5,586 nucleotides of DNA from Candidatus Fermentibacteraceae bacterium (GTDB lineage: Bacteria; Fermentibacterota; Fermentibacteria; Fermentibacterales; JCC-6): positions 1-5,586 of the forward strand of contig JAGGYZ010000282.1 of assembly GCA_021162285.1 (NCBI GenBank). The letters are read 5' to 3'. This document shows positions 1 through 5,232 of this stretch, one piece after another. Both the position numbers and the translations under genes were made by a program. The notes under the pieces were generated by a model. It was not told the DNA's origin. It did no database searches and was given only the letters and a program-made list of their open reading frames with translations. Within the stretch, counting starts at the first letter, position 1; every line of letters starts with the position of its first letter.

Positions 1-75
1 CCGGGTTTGCCAGCAGAACCTGCGGCAGAGAATATGGATGTTGACAACGATGGCAAAGTTAAAGGTCTTTTCTAG
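1..75 (+). CDS. C-terminal tail of an upstream gene (partial), Asp-rich calcium-loop-like end
   Basis: The first reading frame is open from base 1 to a TAG at 73-75, giving 24 residues that end in KVKGLF. The stretch DVDNDGKV has the D-x-D-x-D-G spacing of an EF-hand or dockerin-like calcium loop, but one short loop at a protein end is weak evidence for either family. A second frame is also open here (to TGA at 80-82), so the frame choice rests on the motif and ordinary-looking codons. The gene ends 18 bases before the GTG of the VanW-family gene and in the same strand, so the two may be co-transcribed. The function of the parent protein cannot be told. Confidence 0.5.
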   Translation, partial: PGLPAEPAAENMDVDNDGKVKGLF

Positions 76-93
76 GATCTGACTGGGGAGGCA

Positions 94-912
94 GTGCAAC
101 CTCTCTCTTCAATGAATCCCCTGTTTTACAGGGTTTCAGTTGGTCTGCACCGCTTGTTCAGGCGGTGCAGACTTGTTCTGGACGGTAGAAAGTATTCTTG
201 TACCGAAGCTGATACCATCCTGCTGTTTCCGGTGTTTTCACACCGATCTCTGCTGCTTCGTAAACTCGCGGGAACCGACATGACTCTGCAGCTGAATAAG
301 GTTAAGAACCTGCGTATTGCCGTGTCACTTATTGACGGTACAGTTGTTCATCCTGGAGAAACATTTTCCTTCTGGAAGCTTGTCGCAAAGCCATCAAGAC
401 GCAGGGGTTTCCAGCCCGGGCTGCAACTCTCTTTCGGTAAACTGACTTCCATGACTGGCGGAGGACTGTGTCAGTTGTCAAACCTGCTGCACTGGATGGT
501 TCTTCATACATCACTTCAGGTTACAGAGCGTCATCGTCATTCTACAGATCCGTTTCCTGACTACAGAAGAAAGGTCCCATTTGGCACTGGAGCGACGGTA
601 TTCTATAACTATCTTGATTTTTCTTTCATCAATAAAGCAACAGACAGTTATCAGATAAAGGTCTGGATTGAGGGAAAATTCCTTTGTGGCGAGATAAGGT
701 GTTCAGCGGAGAAGGATATCTTCTACTCAATTGTGGAGAGAAACCATCGTTTCGTAAGAAAAAACGAATTAGTTTACAGGGAAAACGAAATCTGGAAAAT
801 CAGACACAACACAGCAGCAGATTCTGTAAAGTGGGAGAAATGCCTTTTTAAAAACAGTGCCCGGGTTCTGTACGATGCAGATACTGTTCCCGTTGTAGTT
901 GAAACTGAATAA
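94..912 (+). CDS. VanW family protein
   Basis: This 272-residue protein matches the VanW family along nearly its whole length, close to the usual size of about 275. Recognisable blocks are RKLAG with LQLNKVKNL (residues 56-73), PGETFSFWKLV (87-97), the Gly-rich block GGGLCQL (122-128) with the conserved Cys126, HRHSTDPFPD (147-156), PFGTGATVFYNY (162-173) and the C-terminal RNHRF and LFKNSARVLYD. There is no signal peptide or membrane segment, so it is probably cytoplasmic. VanW is named from an accessory gene of vanB-type glycopeptide resistance and its biochemical role is not established; no vanH, ligase, vanX or VanRS-like gene is in view, so resistance should not be assumed. The start is uncertain: GTG at 94 lies only 2 bases after GGGGAGG (85-91), whereas ATG at 112 lies 20 bases after it. 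Family similarity begins around residue 9 (PLFYR), which fits either start. Confidence 0.9.
   Translation: MQPLSSMNPLFYRVSVGLHRLFRRCRLVLDGRKYSCTEADTILLFPVFSHRSLLLRKLAGTDMTLQLNKVKNLRIAVSLIDGTVVHPGETFSFWKLVAKPSRRRGFQPGLQLSFGKLTSMTGGGLCQLSNLLHWMVLHTSLQVTERHRHSTDPFPDYRRKVPFGTGATVFYNYLDFSFINKATDSYQIKVWIEGKFLCGEIRCSAEKDIFYSIVERNHRFVRKNELVYRENEIWKIRHNTAADSVKWEKCLFKNSARVLYDADTVPVVVETE
143..172 (+). repeat. 11-bp perfect inverted repeat (hairpin) inside the VanW coding region
   Basis: GTCTGCACCGC at 143-153 is the exact reverse complement of GCGGTGCAGAC at 162-172, with an 8-base loop (TTGTTCAG). A near-direct repeat, CTTGTTCAG (153-161) and CTTGTTCTG (172-180), overlaps loop and flank. The hairpin sits 30-60 bases into the gene and encodes residues 17-27 (GLHRLFRRCRL), a region that still resembles the family, so it is coding sequence. 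No T-tract follows, so it is not a standard intrinsic terminator. It could slow translation or stabilise the message; this is inference. Confidence 0.6.
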
Positions 913-959
913 AGAACAGTTCGCGGTGTACAATGTGCAACAGGTTATCAGTGTTCTTT
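911..959 (+). repeat. 8-bp inverted repeat bracketing the gap after the VanW gene
   Basis: AAAGAACA (911-918), which overlaps the VanW stop codon, is the exact reverse complement of TGTTCTTT (952-959). The loop is 33 bases. The stem ends just before the ribosome binding site of the next gene (962-967). The AT-rich stem and long loop make a strong terminator unlikely; it might be a weak terminator, an mRNA processing structure, or chance. Confidence 0.3.
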
Positions 960-961
960 CA

Positions 962-967
962 GGGAGG
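962..967 (+). promoter_or_regulatory. Shine-Dalgarno site for the GTG start at 973
   Basis: GGGAGG lies 5 bases before GTG 973. This near-ideal site and spacing supports the GTG start, which also gives a complete signal peptide beginning MKG. Confidence 0.75.
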
Positions 968-972
968 GTGAA

Positions 973-1944
973 GTGAAGGGTATACTGGTGTGTGTGTTTC
1001 TGGTTTCTGTTGTGTATGGGGCGGGGTGGACAGTTCTCGGCCGACTGTCGGACAGCTTTCAGCTTTCAGAGTCGGGAAAGTATGAGAATGGGAACTGCTA
1101 TTTCAAGTTTATAGAAAAAGTTGCTGAAGGTTCTTTCCTGAGAGTTGTCGATGCGGAAGGAAACTACACACCGGCAGACAGAGAACAGTACACTTTTCCC
1201 GTTCCAGCTGGAACAGACAGTTATACTGCTGTGCCTTTTCCGGTGGACATTGAAAATCCATGCACTTTCGCCGGAGTGACAAAAATCAGTGCATCTGGCG
1301 ATACTCTGTGGACAGTGATGCTGGACAGTCTGGAAGAGCGGGAAGATATACCGGTATCGATCATTCCTTGTACACAGGGAGGTTGCTTTGCGGTATTTCC
1401 ACCGGATTGTGATTTTTTGTGGGAAGTATACCGTTTAAGTGATTCAGGCGATGTGCTTATGCAGGGCGAATTCCGCTTGCAGGGTGGGCCGGTAATCGGT
1501 GTGTCAGACGTTGTTGAAACCGCGGATTCCAGTTTTCTCATAAGCGGAACTACCGACGACCTGGGTATGAACATATTCGCCTTTCTTGTGGGAATTGACA
1601 GCAGCGGCAGGCAGTTTATCGAGTTGAAGGAGGATCTTCGTTTTCACGCCGGTGCCCGGAGCATCGAACTGGACAGGGATGGCAATATATACCTGGCGGG
1701 CTATACCGGTTATGAGCGAGATGACGGATTTTTCATGCCACCCTGGGATTCAGATGTGTTTTTGATGAAACTTGACCCTGCAGGCAATGAGTTGAGGTGT
1801 ACTGTTTTCAGTTTTCCTCGCGAGAACAGACCGCTTGCAATGGAGGTTGCCGAAAATGGCGATGTTCTTGTGCTGATAAGAAGTTTCGATTACCAGTTCA
1901 ACGGCACAGAGGATTCTCTTACTCTTTTGAGATATGGTGAGTAA
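973..1944 (+). CDS. Secreted beta-propeller-repeat protein of unknown function
   Basis: This 323-residue protein begins with a Sec signal peptide (Lys2, hydrophobic residues 4-15, likely cleavage after Gly16 or Ala17). The mature part carries degenerate repeats with the pattern hydrophobic strand, D/S-x-x-G turn, strand, then a G-N/D-V/I-Y/L strand. Repeat turns are visible at KISASGD (104-110), RLSDSGD (154-160), GIDSSGR (207-213) and KLDPAGN (266-272). The last two units are clearest, with RDGNIYLAGYT (235-245) matching ENGDVLVLIRS (294-304). The C-terminal DSLTLLRYGE may be a closing strand. This resembles SBBP/WD40-like propeller proteins of environmental bacteria, usually extracellular and without known catalysis. 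No lipobox, anchor or C-terminal sorting domain is seen. It follows the VanW gene by 60 bases on the same strand, so co-transcription is possible, though a functional link is not evident. Its 3' end overlaps the convergent nucleotidyltransferase gene. Confidence 0.8.
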   Translation: MKGILVCVFLVSVVYGAGWTVLGRLSDSFQLSESGKYENGNCYFKFIEKVAEGSFLRVVDAEGNYTPADREQYTFPVPAGTDSYTAVPFPVDIENPCTFAGVTKISASGDTLWTVMLDSLEEREDIPVSIIPCTQGGCFAVFPPDCDFLWEVYRLSDSGDVLMQGEFRLQGGPVIGVSDVVETADSSFLISGTTDDLGMNIFAFLVGIDSSGRQFIELKEDLRFHAGARSIELDRDGNIYLAGYTGYERDDGFFMPPWDSDVFLMKLDPAGNELRCTVFSFPRENRPLAMEVAENGDVLVLIRSFDYQFNGTEDSLTLLRYGE

Positions 1945-2896
1945 CCGGCCGGATGCCGGAAACAACAAGTTGAAACAAAGCAGCTATCCAGGAAATTCTC
2001 TTCCAGCCTGTGAGGTATCGCAGGTTGAGTATTGTCGGTATTTTATTGCCTCGCCTCAGTTTAATTAGAATGGTCCCTCTAGCGTCACCGCAGTTTTTCA
2101 GAGACTGAATTGTATCTTCCGGAACAGGAGCAGACAATTCATCCCGCACCTCAGAAAGAACAGTTGCCACCGCCGCTCCAAGATCGGTTCTGAATGCATT
2201 CACAGTAAATTTATCCCAGCTTTGTGCTTCAGTGACCTTCAGACAGAGAAGGCAGATATCCGTCCACCACACAGGACGTACGGTTTTGTTTGTGAGCAGA
2301 TGTATGATTACCAGCAGAAGGGCATTGTGCCAGGCGAAACCTGAAAGCCCTGGTCCGATTGGCCTTGCATTCAGGAACAGATCTGCCGGAAGCCTGCCGG
2401 GAAAAGTAGCGGGGAAGTAGAAAATATGCGTATGCAGTTCGGCCATTACTCCATGTTTGATCATCTTGATCTCTGAGATCAGACCGGAAGTGAAGATGCC
2501 GTCTCCGTGGGAAGTTTTACGCCAGCCGTTTTCAAAAAAGATACTGAGAGTCCGGCGGCGGTTTTCCTCCTTCACGAAAAGATCCGCATCACACATAGGC
2601 CTTCCCCCTGGAAACGGGTAGACAGTTCTGGCAAGGTCAAAGCCCTTTACTGCCCAGACGGTTATTCCCGCTGCATCCAGTTTCTGAAGAACCGGTTTCA
2701 GGGTCTGTTCAAGACGAAGCCACATTGCAGCACCTGCCAGGCTGATTTCCGTTCTTCCCGTTTCCTCAGCAAGCAGTGAGGTAAGACCGTGGGATTCCCC
2801 GGGGTCAGGTCCTGAATAATCTCCTTTGATGGCCCCGGAGAGAAGCCATCTGCAGGCTGCTTTTGTGACCGCGTCAGGTTGTGCCGCTTTTCCCAT
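1919..2896 (-). CDS. Nucleotidyltransferase family protein (NTP_transf_5 type)
   Basis: This 325-residue protein matches the uncharacterised nucleotidyltransferase family NTP_transf_5 (PF14907), part of the polymerase-beta-like superfamily. Visible landmarks are the core AVKGFDLARTVYP (82-94), then RPMCDADLFV (99-108) with the D-x-D metal-binding pair Asp103/Asp105, and ELHTHIF (153-159), where Glu153 stands at the usual third acidic position. Later come the His-containing helix LVIIHLL (195-201) and WWTD (210-213), also typical of the family. The N-terminal helix RWLLSGAI fits the family start. Members are predicted to transfer a nucleotide or related group to an unknown acceptor; some sit in lasso-peptide and other peptide clusters with ABC exporters. 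Here an exporter gene starts divergently 96 bases away. ATG 2896 is the first start after an in-frame stop (2912-2914), but no good Shine-Dalgarno site precedes it. Its 3' end overlaps the propeller gene by 26 bases. Confidence 0.82.
   Translation of the reverse strand: MGKAAQPDAVTKAACRWLLSGAIKGDYSGPDPGESHGLTSLLAEETGRTEISLAGAAMWLRLEQTLKPVLQKLDAAGITVWAVKGFDLARTVYPFPGGRPMCDADLFVKEENRRRTLSIFFENGWRKTSHGDGIFTSGLISEIKMIKHGVMAELHTHIFYFPATFPGRLPADLFLNARPIGPGLSGFAWHNALLLVIIHLLTNKTVRPVWWTDICLLCLKVTEAQSWDKFTVNAFRTDLGAAVATVLSEVRDELSAPVPEDTIQSLKNCGDARGTILIKLRRGNKIPTILNLRYLTGWKRISWIAALFQLVVSGIRPVTHHISKE
1945..1959. repeat. GC-rich hairpin at the convergent gene ends
   Basis: CCGGC (1945-1949) and GCCGG (1955-1959) form a 5-bp stem around a 5-base loop directly after the TAA of the propeller gene; CCGGCCGG (1945-1952) is also a palindrome. 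No T-run follows on either strand, so it is at most a weak or factor-assisted terminator for the plus-strand transcript. On the minus strand it lies inside the nucleotidyltransferase coding end. Confidence 0.3.
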
Positions 2897-2957
2897 ACTG
2901 CAATGGATACTTCAAAGGGCAGGATATTACAACCCTCTGTGTGCTGTCCGTTCCTGT

Positions 2958-2986
2958 TTGGCTCTGCGGGTAATGCAATTTAGATT
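2958..2986 (+). promoter_or_regulatory. Candidate promoter for the ABC exporter
   Basis: TTGGCT (2958-2963) and TAGATT (2981-2986) each match 4 of 6 bases of the sigma-70 consensus, with an ideal 17-base spacer. Transcription would begin about 2992-2994, at the ATG of the exporter, predicting a leaderless message. This is consistent with the absence of a Shine-Dalgarno site before ATG 2993. On the opposite strand TAATAT (complement of 2924-2929) could be the -10 of the nucleotidyltransferase, but its -35 is poor. Both calls are tentative. Confidence 0.28.
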
Positions 2987-2992
2987 ACAGTC

Positions 2993-4789
2993 ATGAAAGA
3001 CAAAACCGGCAGAAGAGTGATGATTGGAAGGGCAGTATCGCTTGTGTGGCGAAGCAGCAGAAAGCTGACCGTAGCCAGCCTGTTTCTTACTGTCATTCAG
3101 GGGCTTCTTCCACTGGTTCCTCTGTATCTGATGAAACTGCTCATTGATTCCATTGAAGCAGCGGTAAACTCGGGAGGAACCGGCTCTTTTTACCATATCG
3201 GTGTTCTCGTTGCGGCTATGGGGGGTACAGCTCTTGTGTCTGCGCTTGTCAAGTCTGTTTCCGGAATTGTTGAGCTGACCCAGTCCAGAGTGGTCACAGA
3301 TTACATGCAGGACATTCTTCACAGAAAGTCCATTGAAGTTGACCTGGCTTACTACGAAGATTCAAAGTTTTATGACACTATGCACAGGGCACAGGGTGAA
3401 GCACCATACAGACCCACAAGCATTGTTAACGGACTGATAAGAACAGTTCAGAGCAGTATTTCCCTGCTGGCCATGATAGGGCTTCTTCTGTCGTTTCACT
3501 GGTCGGTCGCCCTTGTTCTTCTTGCAGCTGCACTGCCTGGTGTATTTGTAAAACTCAAGTTTTCAAAGGTAAACTGGCTGTGGCAGCGAAAAAGAACCGA
3601 AACAGAGAGAAAGGCATGGTACAAACACTGGCTGCTTACCTCTGTGAGTCACGCCAAGGAGCTTCGTCTTTTTGGACTGGGAGAGCACTTCAGAGCGATG
3701 TACATGAACCTGAGAGTAATTCTTCGAAAGGAAGTTCTTGGAATTGCAAAAAAGCGGGCAGCCTCCGATTTTGTCTCACAGATCGCTGCAACAGTTCTCA
3801 TATACGGTTCATTGGCTTTTATCGCCAGACAGGCCCTTGCCGGGTTAATAACCATTGGTGGACTGGTAATGTACTTTCAGGCATTTCAGAGAGGGCTTGG
3901 TTTTCTCAAAGGGCTTCTGGGGAGCCTTGCAAGCCTGTACGAGGGCAATCTGTTTCTGTCCAACCTGTTTGATTTCCTCGATATAGAGCCTTCCATAACA
4001 GATCCATCAGCCCCGGAGCCATTTCCTGAAGAAATCACACAGGGTGTGGTGCTTGATCATGTAAACTTCAGTTACTCTTCCAGGAGCGAAAAGGCTCTTA
4101 ACGATGTTTCTCTGGTTATTAGACCCGGTGAAATGCTTGCTCTTGTGGGGGAGAACGGTTCCGGCAAAACAACGCTGGTTAAACTGCTGTGCAGGCTTTA
4201 CGACCCGTCGTCCGGCACCATAAGCGTTGACGGTACTCCAATACAGAATTTCGCAGTGGAAAATTACAGAGGGAACATCGGGGTTATTTTTCAGGATTAT
4301 GCAAAGTACCATCTTACTGCCAAAGAGAACATCAGTCTGGGAGACATAGCAAATTCCCCCGATGATTCTGCTGTACACGCAGCAGCGAAAGCTGCTGGTG
4401 CTGATGTACTCATCAACAGCCTGCCACAGGGGTACGAAACTGTTCTGGGAAGATCATTCAAGAATGGAAAAGAGCTTTCAATCGGAGAATGGCAGAAAGT
4501 TGCTCTCGCACGAGCCTTCATCCGTGATACCCCTTTAGTAATTCTGGATGAACCTACCAGTGCTCTGGATGCACAGGCGGAACAGGCAGTGTTCGAGAAA
4601 TTCAGAGAGCTGGTCAAGGCGAAGACATCTGTGATCATTTCGCACAGGTTTTCTACAGTAAGAATGGCAGACAGAATTGCTGTTATGGATCACGGAAGCA
4701 TTACGGAGTACGGTACCCATGACGAATTACTGAAAAAAAACGGCAAATACTGCAAAATGTATACCGCTCAGGCCAGTGCTTACAACTGA
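2993..4789 (+). CDS. ABC exporter, fused membrane and ATPase domains
   Basis: This 598-residue half-transporter has an N-terminal membrane domain (roughly residues 20-310, six likely helices near 25-50, 68-92, 150-168, 171-188, 258-278 and 285-305) with a coupling-helix-like KELRLFGLGEHF (222-233). The ATPase domain follows: A-loop Tyr361, Walker A GENGSGKTT (386-394, Lys392), Q-loop Gln434, signature LSIGEWQ (495-501), Walker B and D-loop LVILDEPTSALD with Asp519 and catalytic Glu520, and H-loop His551. All ATP-site residues are intact, so it should be active as a homodimer or heterodimer in the inner membrane. There is no N-terminal C39 peptidase domain. The FYD plus HRAQGEA segment (126-136) and the GEWQ signature are typical of exporters found with peptide natural-product and lipid-type clusters; the substrate cannot be read from sequence. 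ATG 2993 follows an in-frame stop at 2981-2983 and lacks a Shine-Dalgarno site; ATG 3020 is an alternative. Confidence 0.92.
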   Translation: MKDKTGRRVMIGRAVSLVWRSSRKLTVASLFLTVIQGLLPLVPLYLMKLLIDSIEAAVNSGGTGSFYHIGVLVAAMGGTALVSALVKSVSGIVELTQSRVVTDYMQDILHRKSIEVDLAYYEDSKFYDTMHRAQGEAPYRPTSIVNGLIRTVQSSISLLAMIGLLLSFHWSVALVLLAAALPGVFVKLKFSKVNWLWQRKRTETERKAWYKHWLLTSVSHAKELRLFGLGEHFRAMYMNLRVILRKEVLGIAKKRAASDFVSQIAATVLIYGSLAFIARQALAGLITIGGLVMYFQAFQRGLGFLKGLLGSLASLYEGNLFLSNLFDFLDIEPSITDPSAPEPFPEEITQGVVLDHVNFSYSSRSEKALNDVSLVIRPGEMLALVGENGSGKTTLVKLLCRLYDPSSGTISVDGTPIQNFAVENYRGNIGVIFQDYAKYHLTAKENISLGDIANSPDDSAVHAAAKAAGADVLINSLPQGYETVLGRSFKNGKELSIGEWQKVALARAFIRDTPLVILDEPTSALDAQAEQAVFEKFRELVKAKTSVIISHRFSTVRMADRIAVMDHGSITEYGTHDELLKKNGKYCKMYTAQASAYN

Positions 4790-4812
4790 AATTCACATTG
4801 TCCGGCGTATAA

Positions 4813-5154
4813 TTACTCCAGATTACCGCTTACGGAAACGACAACAAATCCGCCTTCGCTTGTTGCTCTCTTAAAAACCTCTCCGTCGCTGTAGATGGTT
4901 ACTGTAATTGTGCCTGTTTCTTCCCTGTTTTTTGCATAAAGGTAAACATAGTCTCCAGGGTCTGCCGACAGAGTGTAGGACCACGGCAGAGACACATTGG
5001 CCATCTGTGATATTCCCCCTTCCCCATTGTCAAAAGAGATGTCAACAGAGCCGGCACTTCCGGTAACCTCGTACCTGACGCTTATCGAAGCATCGAAAGG
5101 GTTGGAGCAGGCAACAGCAAAACATGCCGATAGTATGAAAAAAAGTGATTTCAT
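4813..5154 (-). CDS. Small lipoprotein with MmpS-like domain
   Basis: This 113-residue protein begins with a lipoprotein signal peptide: Lys2, a hydrophobic core LFFILSACFAVA, and a lipobox ending at Cys16 (AVAC, followed by Ser). LSAC at residues 8-11 also fits the lipobox but would leave a very short signal. The mature domain of about 95 residues is beta-rich and follows the MmpS pattern: VRYEVTG (26-32), VDISF (37-41), a Gln at 50, LPWSYTL (56-62), then a strand with ITVTI (83-87) and DGEVFK (90-95). In mycobacteria MmpS proteins are membrane-anchored partners of MmpL transporters; no RND transporter is in view, so a different partner or a structural role is likely. Translation is supported by AAGGA four bases before ATG 5154 (minus strand). 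The gene converges on the ABC exporter with a 23-base gap and diverges from the gene at 5233. The family link is from recalled patterns, not from a search. Confidence 0.75.
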   Translation of the reverse strand: MKSLFFILSACFAVACSNPFDASISVRYEVTGSAGSVDISFDNGEGGISQMANVSLPWSYTLSADPGDYVYLYAKNREETGTITVTIYSDGEVFKRATSEGGFVVVSVSGNLE

Positions 5155-5180
5155 GGTTTCCTTCCGCTCAGCCTGCCTCT

Positions 5181-5186
5181 ATTATA
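5181..5186 (-). promoter_or_regulatory. Candidate -10 element (TATAAT) for the lipoprotein gene
   Basis: Read on the minus strand, 5186 to 5181 is a perfect TATAAT. Transcription from about 5174 would leave a leader of about 20 bases containing the AAGGA ribosome binding site. No good -35 match is seen at the usual distance, so an activator or another element may be needed. Confidence 0.4.
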
Positions 5187-5203
5187 CGGTCTTGAGTGGG
5201 AGT

Positions 5204-5213
5204 GCGTATACGC
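5204..5213. repeat. 10-bp palindrome GCGTATACGC in the divergent intergenic region
   Basis: A perfect 10-bp palindrome lies between the two divergent genes (starts at 5154 minus and 5233 plus), upstream of the lipoprotein -10 and before the ribosome binding site of the plus-strand gene. It could be an operator half or full site. It is short enough to be chance. Confidence 0.3.
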
Positions 5214-5220
5214 CGTTACG

Positions 5221-5226
5221 AAAGGA
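5221..5226 (+). promoter_or_regulatory. Shine-Dalgarno site for ATG 5233
   Basis: AAAGGA lies 6 bases before ATG 5233, good spacing, and supports this as the start of the gene that runs off the right end. Confidence 0.65.
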
Positions 5227-5232
5227 ACTTTG

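Noticed and set aside
94..912. Vancomycin-resistance gene
   Set aside because: VanW alone is not a resistance determinant and no vanH, D-Ala-D-Lac ligase or vanX gene is in view.
1221..1574. Minus-strand open frame of 117 codons inside the propeller gene
   Set aside because: Antisense shadow: the plus-strand gene has a signal peptide, ribosome binding site and clear repeats.
2897..2992. Precursor peptide gene between the nucleotidyltransferase and the exporter
   Set aside because: The 96 bases contain no start-to-stop frame of useful length with a ribosome binding site on either strand.
2927..3322. Open frame of 131 codons on the minus strand
   Set aside because: It lies antisense to the start of the ABC exporter, is rich in Asn, His, Lys, Cys and Ser without any recognisable motif, and conflicts with a strong gene match on the other strand.
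3580..3972. Open frame of 130 codons on the plus strand
   Set aside because: It is wholly inside the exporter in another frame, with Ser/Trp/Arg-rich low-quality composition and no family resemblance.
4007..4638. Two minus-strand open frames antisense to the ATPase domain
   Set aside because: They mirror the well-conserved Walker A to Walker B region, whose codon constraints commonly leave the reverse frame open.
4790..4812. Bidirectional terminator between the convergent exporter and lipoprotein genes
   Set aside because: The 23-base gap has no inverted repeat long enough to form a stem and no T-tract.
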